DNA of 64,000 nucleotides, from assembly GCF_000003195.3 (NCBI RefSeq), contig NC_012873.2, forward strand, positions 1,821,894-1,885,893. Direction: 5' to 3'. Source of the stretch: Sorghum bicolor. Lineage: Eukaryota; Streptophyta; Magnoliopsida; Poales; Poaceae. This document shows positions 1 to 10,476 of the stretch, piece after piece (positions within the stretch are counted from its first letter, which is position 1; the number at the start of each line of letters is the position of its first letter). The notes under the pieces were generated by a model. The model saw only the letters and a program-made list of their open reading frames with translations. It searched no databases and had not been told where the DNA came from. A program made the translations under genes and the position numbers.

Positions 1-244
1 TTCCAGCGGCGGCGCCATCCGAAACTCTCCAAAACTTCCGACAAGCACTCCTCCTCATCAACCCCGGTGCCTTCAAACACTTTCTTCACAGCAAGATAGC
101 CATTGGCTTCATCGTTCCTGAGGTCAGATCTCCATCTCGTCTCCTGTATATTTTTCTCGTATCCCTGTTCATCCGTAATTCATTTCACTGAATATCTTCC
201 TTTTCCTCTTTCTTTTGTATTTCCTTTACACCCAAAATCACTAG

Positions 245-3200
245 GAATTGTCCAACAAAATTGTCATCCCTACCGATCAACCACACCTTCAATGCCTCGG
301 CCCTCTAGGGGACCCAGATCCAACCGACCTTATCAACGCAGAAACCAACAGGATCCCCTTTAGAGCTGAAAATTTTTCTTTAGATCTGTGGAAAGACACC
401 TTCCGCTCTTGGCCCAGCCCTACCGTAGGGTGGAAAGACTGGTTCTTGAGAGTCAGCAATTCTTATGAAGTCCAGTGGGGTGAAAGGAAGCTAGCCCAAT
501 GCATCAGGCTATCTATTGCCGATATGCACAGGAATGAGTCGCTGTTGATAGCTGCGTCTCATTTTTTGTCAGATACCCTTAATGTCTTCGTCTTTGGCCA
601 CGGCCCTGTTTCTCCCACTCTTGCCGATGTAGCTATGCTCACTGGTCTGGACGTGTCTTCTGCTGATAGCACCCACTTCTTTGATACCGCTCCTAGTGCC
701 AAAGTGGAGACTCGCACAATCGGCGGTTGGTCAGGGTACATTCAGAAGTACCGTGTGAAGGGGCCTGTCACCATAAAGGAACAAACTACCTTTCTGAACA
801 TGTGGCTGGACAAGTTTGTATTCTGTGGCCGATCGGCAGGACCGACTTCTGTCTATCTATCGGCAGCAGAGAGACTGGCTAACGGTGGCCAATTTCCTCT
901 CGGCCGATACTTGCTTGGCGCTGCTTACCATCTTCTCCATCAGGTAGCCCAGAAACTCCTGCTTGGTCAGTCTATCGGCAACTTGGGAGGCCCCTGGTGG
1001 TTTATTAACATGTGGCTCAATCTGCATTTGCACAAGCGCCTTGACTTCAACTTATTCACTCAGCATTTCCCAAGAGATATAGCCGAAAATCATGTGTTAG
1101 GCGAAGAGGAATCAGCAACACGTGCCCCCCTGAACTTTGGCGAAGCTGCCATAGTTCTAACTGGTTCAGGGAGTAATCCGGATCAGATCGGCTGATTCTT
1201 CCAGACTCTGTATGAGGGATTGGCCAGGGATGAACGACCATGGTTGGCTTATGATAACCCAGACAGTATGCTCCCTCTAACCTTCAATCCATTTGATGAA
1301 GCTCTTGACAGGGATAATGAGGTGATGATGGCAATTGTGACTCCCAGAGCCATACCAGTGAATTTCTTTGGTAGCACAAAAACCTCTCCCCAAACCTACG
1401 AATTTTACAACCCATCGGCATTAGCTCGCCAGCTAGCTTTCGGCCAGTTGCCGATTGCACTTCCTTATACCGATGTGATAAAACCCAGAGAACCCATCAG
1501 CAACTTTCTTGAGTGGATTCGAGTAGCCCAACTACCACCAAATGCCGATACAGATGTAGATCTGTCAGAATGGGTTCCAGCTGCCTTTATTACTCAGGCA
1601 TACAAGCTATGGTGGGCAGAATGGAAAGAGCATCTATTCTGCAGATCGGCCCTCTCATACCGCGGCATGATCGACCCCGAATACGAAGTCCCCGATGACA
1701 CCGTAAGCATTTCAAACCGATGTTTCATTTTTTCAATACTATTTCCACCGGTAGCTTACCCTTGTATTCCTTTTGCAGGTTGACAACATCCCCCCATCGG
1801 TTAGCAGGAGTGGTAAGCCGATCGACTTGTTTCCATCAGGCCCGATCTCCTCAATCGGCCACAATGCTCCCACTCTGGTTTCCGTCGTGCATCGGGGTGT
1901 GCACCTCAGGAAAGTCACCACCAAGAGAACTCAGACATCACCTACGGTAGTTGCTTCCACTCTGGCGCAGGCTTTCAAGGCAATTTGTTAAATCCTTTTC
2001 TTTCACACTGACCATTTTTATATCGGCTGTATCTGTGCTTATAAACCCCTTTTCGTTGTTGCAGCAAACCGGTGCATCGGCAAAAGCCAAGCGTCGAAGC
2101 ACCGATGCCCCCTAGTCTAGCCAGCCAAAGAGAAAGGGCACCAAGGGTGCTAAGGCCGGAACAAAGCGCCAGAAAGTGGCAACTCCCCCTCCTCCTCCGG
2201 TGTCTCCAATTCCGGTGGAGTCTTCTCCTTCTTCTCCAGAAGTCCAGACACAGCAAGCACTGTCTCCCCAACCAATGCAGGAAGCACCACAGATGGAAGA
2301 ACTCCAGCAAGCAGAACCTCAGTTAGAAGCACCCCAAACAGAAGACGTGCCGGCCGACGTAGGCGATCAAACTACCGACCCAGCAGGCTCAATCATACTA
2401 TCGGTAGTTTCCTCACTTCAGACAAGTATCATCCCTCCTCAAGGTAACGTACTCCCCTCAAAATTACTGTCGATGAGCTTCTTCTTTTCGATCTCATAAC
2501 CCTTTCTATTAACTTTCAGCTGATATTGTTCCATCGGCAACACTTGCCGATCAACCTGTAGCTCCATCGGTATCTTTGGCCGATCAACCTGCAGTTTCAT
2601 CAGCACCTCCCAGTCAAAGGCAAGAAATCGCCTTGAAGCAAGTAAGTCATCCAATTTTTCACCAGTATTATCTGCCGAAGCTTTGGCCATAAAAAATGAC
2701 TTATTTCATTCCCATTTTCAGGAACAAGATTTTCCCGACAGCTTATTCTCCTTCGCCATTGATATCTCCGAAGAAGAAGGTGAGGAAGCAAGCTCCTCTC
2801 GGGCAGTTGGGACTGTATCGGCAGAAACCAGGGCTAAGCTGGAAGAGCTATCGGCCATACTTCATCAAGACACAGCTCAACTGGTCAACGATTCTGACCC
2901 AGCCAAAGCCCTGTTCAAGACCCTTAGAGGCCAAATTCCTGCCGATGCTGAGGAAACACTCTTCCAGGCCGCACACCTAGAAAGCCGCCAGCTGCAGTAC
3001 CAGAGAGCCACTCGACGCCTTGCCGATAGAGCTGCTCAAATCCAGCTTTCTGAGGAGATGATGAAAGAAAAACTCTTAGCCGATGAGAAGCATAAGAACA
3101 TCGGCACCTTAAAGTCCTCAGGTGATGCACTGAAGCAAAAAGTCTCTGATCTATCGGCAAAAAGAGAAGCCCTGCTGGCCGAACTCAAGCAAGTAGAGGA

Positions 3201-3417
3201 TGCTCTGTCCCAGGCCCAGCAAGAAGAGAGCCAACTGCCGGAGACCATCAAGCACCTCGAGCAAGAACGAAATGCCCACGGTCGCAAAGCGCTGCAGTTG
3301 AAGAAGAAGCTGAAGCCAATAGAAGGTTCTACCGATGATGATACCAAAGAGATAGAAACAGCCAATCAGATCCGGCTGCGCGCCATATCGGCAATCCAAG
3401 TGCTGCTGAACATCTGA
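245..3417 (+). pseudogene. Antisense, spliced plant-mobile-domain (aminotransferase-like) gene in the Tat element
   Basis: Five exons can be joined in one frame: about 245-1702, 1779-1979, 2065-2443, 2520-2641 and 2722-3417. The introns have GT-AG ends, except that the second appears to start with GC. Exon 1 encodes a PMD-type domain (FSLDLWKDTFRSWPSP, ADVAMLTGLDV, then the LWWAEWKEHLF region). Exon 3 is Pro/Gln-rich with a basic, nuclear-signal-like PKRKGTKGAKAGTKRQK. Exon 5 is a long coiled coil with heptads through KREALLAELKQVEDALSQ. PMD proteins of the MAIN/MAIL group act in silencing and development, and copies are known in plant transposons. Two in-frame stops, TGA at 1,193-1,195 and TAG at 2,113-2,115, break this copy. 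The start codon is unresolved and may lie upstream. It runs convergently to pol, 158 bp apart. Confidence 0.78.
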
Positions 3418-3479
3418 AGCTCTCATCGGCAACACACCTTTGCTCTTCTGCATTTCAGCTTTCTTAATGTCTTAGTCTA

Positions 3480-3565
3480 GCCGATAGGACTGTTATCGGC
3501 ACCTTTTGAAACCTTAAGTCCATCCCCAGATACACTTTAATCCAGCCGATAGGAGTGTTATCGGC
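3480..3565. promoter_or_regulatory. Two near-identical hairpins between the convergent PMD and pol genes
   Basis: At 3,480-3,500 and 3,545-3,565 the sequence is GCCGATA, a 7-base loop, then TATCGGC. Each is a perfect 7-bp inverted repeat with loop ggactgt or ggagtgt. They are 65 bp apart, between the 3' ends of two converging genes. A role in 3'-end formation for both directions is an inference. Confidence 0.5.
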
Positions 3566-3575
3566 ATTTAAACTT

Positions 3576-3773
3576 TTATGCATCGACCCATATGCTAGGG
3601 TAGTACTTCTTTAAATATTTGCCATTTAATGCTCTGGGAAATTCAACTCCTTCGAGAGTTTCTAGAATATAGGCATTACCAGGAGCCGATCGACTTATCC
3701 GATATGGACCTTCCCAATTAGGAGACCACTTTCCAAACTTCGCACTTTTAGTTCCGACTGGCAAAATTAATTT
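3576..3773 (-). CDS. Tat integrase C-terminal tail, cut off by a stop
   Basis: It is in the same frame as the integrase, immediately after the TAG at 3,774-3,776. It encodes the conserved Ty3/gypsy integrase tail (WSPNWEGPYRISRSA, then GKYLKKYYPS). That the tail is preserved beyond the stop argues for a recent single-base nonsense change rather than a natural terminus. Confidence 0.8.
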   Translation of the reverse strand, partial: KLILPVGTKSAKFGKWSPNWEGPYRISRSAPGNAYILETLEGVEFPRALNGKYLKKYYPSIWVDA

Positions 3774-5552
3774 CTATACCAAATCCCCATCGGCAAACTC
3801 CTTAGCCTTCACTTTCTTATCATACCATCTAGCAACTCTCTTCTTATTTTCTTCTATACTCATTAAAGCTTTTAACCGATGCCCTGCTAGATCATCCAAC
3901 TCATCGATCATCAAAGTAGCATAATCATCGGCGGTTAACTGATCTTGAAAAGATAATCGCCTAGATCCGGCCTTAATCTCCCAAGGCAACACTGCATCAT
4001 GCCCATACACCAATTGATAGGTTGACACCTTGGTTGATCCATGACAAGCCATCCGATAAGACCACAGTGCTTCATTTAACAATGTATGCCACCGCTTAGG
4101 ATTTTCTTCAATCTTTCGTTTAATAAGCTTAATAATCCCTTTGTTAGATGCCTCGGCCTGCCCATTGGCTTGAGCATAATAAGGAGAAGAATTCAATACT
4201 TTAATCCCCATACCGATTGCGAATTCATCAAACTCCCCCGATGTGAACATAGTGCCCTGATCGGTAGTAATTGTCTGAGGAATCCCAAATCGGTAAATAA
4301 TGTGTTCCTTCACAAAATCAATCATATTGGCCGAGGTGACCTTCTTCAAAGGAATAGCTTCAACCCATTTAGTGAAATAATCGGTGGCAACCAAAATAAA
4401 CTTATGCCCTTTGCTAGATGGTGGATAAATCTGGCCGATCAGATCGATAGCCCATCCCCGGAACGGCCAAGGCTTGATAATAGGATTCATAGCCGATGCG
4501 GGTGCTCTTTGAACGTTACCAAACTTTTGACAACCTTGACATCCCTTGAAATACTTAAAGCAATCCTCAAGTATGGTTGGCCAAAAATATCCATTCCTTC
4601 TAATCATCCACTTCATCTTAAAAGCTGACTGATGTGCTCCACACACTTCCTCATGGATCTCTCCCATCAAACTCCTAGCTTCATCATTACCTAAGCATCG
4701 GAGAAGAATTCCATCAATAGTTCGATAATACAATTCATCTTCGAGGAGCACATACTTGGTTGCTTGAAATCGAACTCGTCTTTCAACTCTCTTGGATGGA
4801 TCTTTCAAATAATTAATAATTTCTTTCCTCCAATCATCGGCACTGATTACCGATACTGCATTAATCATAGGCTGATATCCTGAGGCATGCTGAGCTAATC
4901 GATTGGCCTCTTCATTATGCAATCGGGGAACATGCTCTAAACGGAAATCTTTGAATTCCTTTAACAACTGCATACTCCTCTCGTAATAAGCTATGAGAAC
5001 TTTACTTCGGCATTCATAGTTCCCGGCCAATTGATTTATAACCAACATAGAATCCCCGAAGATTTTGACAGCGTCAGCACGAACTTCTCTTAACAACTCC
5101 AACCCCTTGATCAAAGCCTGATACTCAGCCTGATTATTTGTTGATGTAGCAACAATCGGCAAGGAAAATTCATACTTCCTCCCTTTAGGGGAAACCAATA
5201 CTACGCCGATCCCTGCTCCCCGGTCACATGTAGATCCATCAAAGAAAAGCGTCCAGGGCACAATTTCCAAAGCTTCCACTGCACCGCAATGTTGAGTCAC
5301 AAAATCGGCCATAATCTGTCCTTTAACTGCCTTAGCCGATTCATAACGCAGATCGAATTCCGATAGCGCCAAAATCCATTTACCGATCCTGCCACTTATA
5401 ATCGGCATAGATAGCATGTACCGGATCACATCATCTTTGCAAACAACAGTGCATTCGGCCGATAACAAGTAATGCCTTAACTTGATACACGAAAAATATA
5501 AGCATAGGCATAGTTTTTCAATGGCCGAATACCTGGTCTCAGGATCAATCAA
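3774..5552 (-). CDS. Tat element RNase H (archaeal type) and integrase
   Basis: The first part contains the end of the retroviral-type RNase H (LRHYLLSAECTVV). A second RNase H domain follows (TLFFDGSTCDRGAGIGVVL, NNQAEYQALIKGLELL, EEANRLAQ), characteristic of the Tat lineage. After it come the integrase zinc-binding region (GCQGCQKFGN) and the catalytic core. Its three acidic residues lie in AIDLIGQIY, TTDQGTMFTS and ANGQAEASNK. The frame ends at a TAG (3,774-3,776) right after FADGDLV, where the protein should continue. Confidence 0.9.
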   Translation of the reverse strand: MIDPETRYSAIEKLCLCLYFSCIKLRHYLLSAECTVVCKDDVIRYMLSMPIISGRIGKWILALSEFDLRYESAKAVKGQIMADFVTQHCGAVEALEIVPWTLFFDGSTCDRGAGIGVVLVSPKGRKYEFSLPIVATSTNNQAEYQALIKGLELLREVRADAVKIFGDSMLVINQLAGNYECRSKVLIAYYERSMQLLKEFKDFRLEHVPRLHNEEANRLAQHASGYQPMINAVSVISADDWRKEIINYLKDPSKRVERRVRFQATKYVLLEDELYYRTIDGILLRCLGNDEARSLMGEIHEEVCGAHQSAFKMKWMIRRNGYFWPTILEDCFKYFKGCQGCQKFGNVQRAPASAMNPIIKPWPFRGWAIDLIGQIYPPSSKGHKFILVATDYFTKWVEAIPLKKVTSANMIDFVKEHIIYRFGIPQTITTDQGTMFTSGEFDEFAIGMGIKVLNSSPYYAQANGQAEASNKGIIKLIKRKIEENPKRWHTLLNEALWSYRMACHGSTKVSTYQLVYGHDAVLPWEIKAGSRRLSFQDQLTADDYATLMIDELDDLAGHRLKALMSIEENKKRVARWYDKKVKAKEFADGDLV

Positions 5553-5602
5553 CCTCCTGCTTAAGTAATAAATTACACGCTCTTTCCCTTCAAATTCTTG
5601 AA

Positions 5603-6808
5603 TTAAGCTGAACCAATAACCATCCCATCGGTAGACAAATACAATCTGAAGGGCTTTCCTTGCTGAGGTGGAACTAGAACTGGAGGATTCATTAGATACT
5701 TCTTAATTTCATCCAGAGCCGACTGTTGCTCTTTCCCCCAAATAAATTCTTGATCGGCTTTTAGCTTAAGAAGAGGACTAAAAGCACGAATTTTACCAGA
5801 CAAATTAGATATAAATCTCCTGATAAAATTTACCTTGCCGATCAAGGACTGGAGCTCAGTTTTGTTGGTAGGGGCCACTATCTTATTGATGGCGTCAATA
5901 GATCTTCGACTAATTTCAATCCCCCTTTGATGTACCATGAAACCAAGAAACTGCCCTGCCGATACACCAAATGCACACTTATTGGGATTCATCTTCAACC
6001 CATGCTTCCTTGTGCACTCTAACACCTTTTGTAAGTCGGCAAGATGCTTTGAGAAATCCCCAGACTTAACCACCACATCATCAATATAGATTTCTACCAG
6101 CTTGCCGATGAACTCATGAAATATAAAATTCATGGCCCTTTGATAAGTAGCACCAGCATTCTTCAACCCAAAGGTCATAACTATCCATTCAAATAACCCA
6201 ACATGACCAGGACACCTAAATGCGGTTTTTGGAATATCTTCCTCTGCCATAAATATTTGATTGTATCCTGCATTGCCATCCATAAAACTAATGACCCGAT
6301 GACCAGCCGCAGCGTCAACCAACAGATCGGCAACAGGCATTGGGTATCCATCCATCGGCGTAGCTTTATTAAGATTCCTGAAATCAATGCAGACCCGAAG
6401 TTTCCCATTCTTCTTGTAGACCGGAACAACATTGGAAATCCATTCGGCATACCAACACTGCTGAATAAACTTGGCTTCAATAAGTTTAGTTATTTCGGCC
6501 TTGATGTCAGGAAGGATATTAGGATTACATCGGCGAGCTGGCTGCTGATGTGGCCGAAATCCAGACTTAATAGGCAACCGATGTTCAACAATTGATCGGT
6601 CTAAACCAGGCATCTCGGTATAATCCCAAGCAAAGCAATCTTTATATTCCTTTAACAAATCGATTAATTGCTGCTTACACTCAGAATTTAACATAGAACT
6701 AATAAAGGTAGGTCTAGGCTTATCACCACTACCTATATCTACTTCTACCAACTCATCGGCCGATGTGAATCCCTGGCCTAACTTTCCATCATCGGCGAAC
6801 CTATCCAT
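5603..6808 (-). CDS. Tat element reverse transcriptase
   Basis: A 401-residue segment holds the RT palm and fingers. Recognisable blocks are VVPVYKKNGKLRVCIDFRNL, MPVADLLVDAAAGHRVISFM, MTFGLKNAGATYQRAMN and the catalytic YIDDVVVKS, followed by CAFGVSAGQFLGFMV. It copies element RNA into DNA. The C-terminal part (ELQSLIGKVNFIRRFISNL) runs into the RNase H tether. The frame ends prematurely at 5,603. A one-base shift near 5,600 separates it from the next segment, whose expected start is visible in another frame. Confidence 0.9.
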   Translation of the reverse strand: MDRFADDGKLGQGFTSADELVEVDIGSGDKPRPTFISSMLNSECKQQLIDLLKEYKDCFAWDYTEMPGLDRSIVEHRLPIKSGFRPHQQPARRCNPNILPDIKAEITKLIEAKFIQQCWYAEWISNVVPVYKKNGKLRVCIDFRNLNKATPMDGYPMPVADLLVDAAAGHRVISFMDGNAGYNQIFMAEEDIPKTAFRCPGHVGLFEWIVMTFGLKNAGATYQRAMNFIFHEFIGKLVEIYIDDVVVKSGDFSKHLADLQKVLECTRKHGLKMNPNKCAFGVSAGQFLGFMVHQRGIEISRRSIDAINKIVAPTNKTELQSLIGKVNFIRRFISNLSGKIRAFSPLLKLKADQEFIWGKEQQSALDEIKKYLMNPPVLVPPQQGKPFRLYLSTDGMVIGSA

Positions 6809-8484
6809 TAAAAATCTTCGTCAGAACCGACTGCTTGGATCGGTGGAATTTCGTAATCGGCAACCTTGAGAAAATCTTTCTCCCAAACTTCTCCCGAAAT
6901 ACACCTGGTCCTCTCATAGGCGTCTGCCTCTGCCGATGCAATAACATAAGAAGAATCCCCCGGGACAATCTCAATTTTGTCACCTACCCACTGAACCAAG
7001 CATTGGTGCATTGTAGATGGGACACAACAATTGGCATGAATCCAATCTCTTCCCAACAACAAGTTGTAAGCACCCTTTCCACTGATCACAAAGAAAGTTG
7101 TCGGCAAGGTTTTACTGCCGATGGTCAACTCTACACATATTGCCCCTTTGACTGGAGACACGTTTCCTTCAAAGTCTTTGAGCATCATATCGGTCTTGGT
7201 CAAATCCTGATCCCCTTTCCCAAGCTTCCGATATACTGCATACGGCATAATATTAATAGCAGCTCCACCATCAACTAGGATCTTGGTTATTGGCTGCCCA
7301 TCAACCCTTCCTTTGACGAACAGAGCTTTGAGATGCTGTCTTTCATCATCGGCAGGTTTCTCAAAGATAGCTGTCATAGGATCCAGAGCTAGCTGAGCTA
7401 TCTGATCGGAAAACTCTAACTCATCATCGCTAGATGGTGCAAGAAACTCCATCGGCAACATAAAGACCATGTTGACTGCTGTCGATGGACCTTCCCTCTT
7501 AGTGTCTGATGGCTGCTGACTTCCAGAGTTCTCGCCTTTGCTTAGCCCCTCTTGCCTTTCACGTTGCAATCTCCTTTTCTGTGTCTTGGTTAACCCTTCA
7601 GGACACCATGGAGGGAGTGGCTTTTGCCTTGCTACCGGACGTCGGTTCTCTCTTGACTCCATCCGATGCGTGTTAGCATCCCTGCAGAATATGAATTCAT
7701 CGGGAACTCGTGCATTAGCCATCTCCTCGAGCTCTTCCTGATTCCTGGGAAAATATTGGACACGATCACCAAGCCTATCGTGTACGTTGAGCCTGCCCCC
7801 CAGCCGATCATGAACTGATGCTCTTCCTCTGATCGGCCCATTAAACCGCCGATTGTCATCATGATAACGCCGATCGGTTCTATCGTACCGATCATAACCG
7901 TTGCACTTAGGGCAGTCTCTGACAGTGGGAAGCTTAATATTCTTCTCCCAACAATGGATGAAGAACGGACAGTTCCAATGATCTCTATGGCGATTCCACT
8001 CCTGTCGGCGTCTCTCCTCCTCCTGACGATAATCCTTTTGCTGGCGCCGGTACCGATCTTCCCGTTGCTGCCAGTTCTCTCGAGGCCTTCTATGAGTTAT
8101 AACGATGCCAGACCGAGGAGGCCTCGCTGAACTGGTCCTTTCCTGGACCAAGCCCTTACCTCTTGCATCGGCAGTAGTAACTTGATGCTGGGGATCTACC
8201 GATGCACTTTTCTCGGCTGCTTCCGATGTTAAAACCTTGGCCTTTCCCTTGGCATCCAACATGTTTGTCGGGAAAGGATGTTGGTCTATCTTCATCGGCT
8301 TCTGGATCTTGGAACTGTCAAACTTGATTCTCCCAGACTCTATGGCCGATTGCAGCTGTTGTCTGAAAACTTTGCACTCATTGGTGTCATGAGAAGTTGC
8401 ATTATGCCACTTGCAATATTTCATCCTCTTCAACTCCTCTGCCGATGGGATCACGTGATTAGGAGACAGCTTGATCTGACCTTC
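6808..8484 (-). CDS. Tat element zinc-knuckle and aspartic protease region
   Basis: This continues the gag frame after the TAG; the first internal methionine is at 8,454. At its start is a CxxH-x10-C cluster, then a long Arg-rich linker. The retropepsin domain has the active-site motif ILVDGGAAINIMPY, followed by the flap and the LLLGRDWIHAN motif. DGGA instead of DTGA or DSGA is usual for Tat elements. It would cleave the Gag-Pol precursor. The stop overlaps the RT frame as TAATG at 6,808. The frame change falls in a run of T on the minus strand, so it is either a one-base loss or a shift site. Confidence 0.85.
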   Translation of the reverse strand, partial: EGQIKLSPNHVIPSAEELKRMKYCKWHNATSHDTNECKVFRQQLQSAIESGRIKFDSSKIQKPMKIDQHPFPTNMLDAKGKAKVLTSEAAEKSASVDPQHQVTTADARGKGLVQERTSSARPPRSGIVITHRRPRENWQQREDRYRRQQKDYRQEEERRRQEWNRHRDHWNCPFFIHCWEKNIKLPTVRDCPKCNGYDRYDRTDRRYHDDNRRFNGPIRGRASVHDRLGGRLNVHDRLGDRVQYFPRNQEELEEMANARVPDEFIFCRDANTHRMESRENRRPVARQKPLPPWCPEGLTKTQKRRLQRERQEGLSKGENSGSQQPSDTKREGPSTAVNMVFMLPMEFLAPSSDDELEFSDQIAQLALDPMTAIFEKPADDERQHLKALFVKGRVDGQPITKILVDGGAAINIMPYAVYRKLGKGDQDLTKTDMMLKDFEGNVSPVKGAICVELTIGSKTLPTTFFVISGKGAYNLLLGRDWIHANCCVPSTMHQCLVQWVGDKIEIVPGDSSYVIASAEADAYERTRCISGEVWEKDFLKVADYEIPPIQAVGSDEDF

Positions 8485-10455
8485 CTAAAGTAGAAAATCA
8501 AATATCTTATCGGCCTTAGCAGTGTCAAAAGCAAACTTCTCTGGTTCCTTCTGCCCAAAAGGGCAAGACATCGGCTTCTTATTCTTTACCCATTCTGCCA
8601 AGCCGATGACTGGTTCCTCATCAGAATCTGAGCTTATTGCCTCATCAACAAATGATACTTTCTTGTTCCATGCTCTTTTGGGCTCGAAAGGCTTGATGTC
8701 TTGATCAGAAATCCTCTGCACCAAATGACTTAAGCTTTCAAACTCCTGAGAGGCATACTTATCCCTGATGTGTGGCAATAAACCCTGGAAAGCCAAATCG
8801 GCTAGCTGCCGATCATCTAGAATCAAACTATAACATTTATTTTTGACCTCCCGTATCCTTTGCACAAAACCTTCAACCGATTCATCGTTGCGTTGTCTCA
8901 ATTTGACCAAATCGGTAATCTTTTTCTCATGAACCCCAGAAAAGAAGTATTTGTGGAATTGCTTCTTCAGATCGGCCCAAGTAATCACCGAGTTAGGAGG
9001 TAATGATATGAACCAAGTAAAGGCCGATCCAGACAATGATGATGAAAATAGACGAACCCTCAACTCATCCCGGTTACCAGCTTCTCCGCATTGAATGATG
9101 AATCTGTTGACATGCTCCATAGTTGACGTGTCGTCTTGCCCAGAAAATTTAGTAAAGTCTGGTACCTTGTACCGATGCGGAAGCGGGATCAAATCGTATG
9201 CAGGAGGATACGGTGTCCGGTACGAGTAAGTGTTGACTTTGGGTTTTATCCCAAATTGATCCCTCATTACTTCAGCGATCTTATCAGCCCAATATGCATC
9301 GGCATCCTGCCGATGAGGCGGCTGCGGGTCCGGCACCTGGTGGTGAGCTTCCACGTGTCTGTTTGGGGCGCGATCTACGCGGAACATTGGGTCGATCATC
9401 TGGCCCCCAATCTGTGGACCACCAAACTGCTGTCCACCGATTTGCTGCCCCCCGAGTTGCTGTCCGAGATTCATTGGCTGGTTGGGAATCCCCTGATTCT
9501 GGAATCCGGGATAGATCTGTCCTTGCTGGAATCCTGTAGCCTGGTAACTCTGTTGGGGCGTTTGTGGAAAGACTTGCTGTCCAAGCCATCCATTATCAGC
9601 GTTCATCGGCATAGGCGCTGCCGATGATTGGTAATTGGGTACCATCCTTGAATTGACATACCCCGACTGGGCTATAGACCTCTGTTGCATCAGCATTGAA
9701 TCTGCCGATGCATTAGGCATCTGGAACATTGAATCTTGAGGATTCCCAGCATGAGGCCTTGCAGTAGTAGTTGTAGTATACAGAGGACTCTGGTTCAACG
9801 GCGCATAGGGAAGCACCGATGTCATAGGAGTCTTGCCCCTCATGTCGGTTATCTGTGATGTACCCGACGTCAACTCTGGGGGCATACCATAACCCCACCA
9901 GTTGGGAGGAAGAGTCAGCCCTGACATTGCCGATGCCAACATATCTGTAGTCAGTTTATTCTGCCCACATGAAGTTTGCGGGTTAGTTGTCATCAGCACA
10001 GATCGTGCATTAGTAGTTCCCAACGTATTTGGAGGGACGGCAGGCTGTGCACTCGCAGCGGCCGTAGCAGCCGATGGAGCCGTGACCTCTGGTGACGTTG
10101 GCTGATGATGAGAAGGGCCCACATAATCTGGTGGGATTTGTCCTTCCCTGAAAGTTCTTGCCACGACATTGAAAACCGTATTAGACAGTACGCCAGCTTG
10201 GTTGATCAAAGCTCGGTTGATAGCACTGTCAACCATATCTTGAAGCTTGCCAGGATTGGCTTCGAAAGTCACCTGCCGTGGTGCCGGCAGTGCATCCTTC
10301 TGGATCACCTCGCCACTCCTGTTTATGCTGAAGGACTTCAGGCATTGCAGCTTGTAATCCTCCATGGCTTTAGCAATAGCCTGCTTCTGCTCATCCTTGA
10401 GATTGGCTTCAGTCACGGGGATGACGTTCTCTTGATCAAACTCAGAAGTCGACAT
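8485..10455 (-). CDS. Tat element Gag protein
   Basis: This is the structural capsid protein that packages element RNA. I start it at the methionine at 10,455 (MSTSEF), because an upstream in-frame start would lie at the LTR edge. The N-terminal half is low complexity, rich in Gln, Pro, Ala and Gly, with tandem GGQQ-type repeats. The C-terminal third carries the retrotransposon gag domain (LFSSSLSGSAFTWF, then DESVEGFVQRIREVKN). A TAG codon at 8,485-8,487 ends the frame. The protease region continues in the same frame, including a CxxH...C cluster (YCKWHNATSHDTNEC) normally linked to gag. The TAG therefore looks like a nonsense change, although programmed readthrough cannot be excluded. Confidence 0.88.
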   Translation of the reverse strand: MSTSEFDQENVIPVTEANLKDEQKQAIAKAMEDYKLQCLKSFSINRSGEVIQKDALPAPRQVTFEANPGKLQDMVDSAINRALINQAGVLSNTVFNVVARTFREGQIPPDYVGPSHHQPTSPEVTAPSAATAAASAQPAVPPNTLGTTNARSVLMTTNPQTSCGQNKLTTDMLASAMSGLTLPPNWWGYGMPPELTSGTSQITDMRGKTPMTSVLPYAPLNQSPLYTTTTTARPHAGNPQDSMFQMPNASADSMLMQQRSIAQSGYVNSRMVPNYQSSAAPMPMNADNGWLGQQVFPQTPQQSYQATGFQQGQIYPGFQNQGIPNQPMNLGQQLGGQQIGGQQFGGPQIGGQMIDPMFRVDRAPNRHVEAHHQVPDPQPPHRQDADAYWADKIAEVMRDQFGIKPKVNTYSYRTPYPPAYDLIPLPHRYKVPDFTKFSGQDDTSTMEHVNRFIIQCGEAGNRDELRVRLFSSSLSGSAFTWFISLPPNSVITWADLKKQFHKYFFSGVHEKKITDLVKLRQRNDESVEGFVQRIREVKNKCYSLILDDRQLADLAFQGLLPHIRDKYASQEFESLSHLVQRISDQDIKPFEPKRAWNKKVSFVDEAISSDSDEEPVIGLAEWVKNKKPMSCPFGQKEPEKFAFDTAKADKIFDFLL

Positions 10456-10476
10456 GTTGATCTTGATCTTGAATCC

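Noticed and set aside
1..244. Frame at 103-363 as an extra exon of the PMD gene
   Set aside because: It is in a different frame from the PMD exon, has weak character, and no clear donor/acceptor pair links them; it may be leader sequence.
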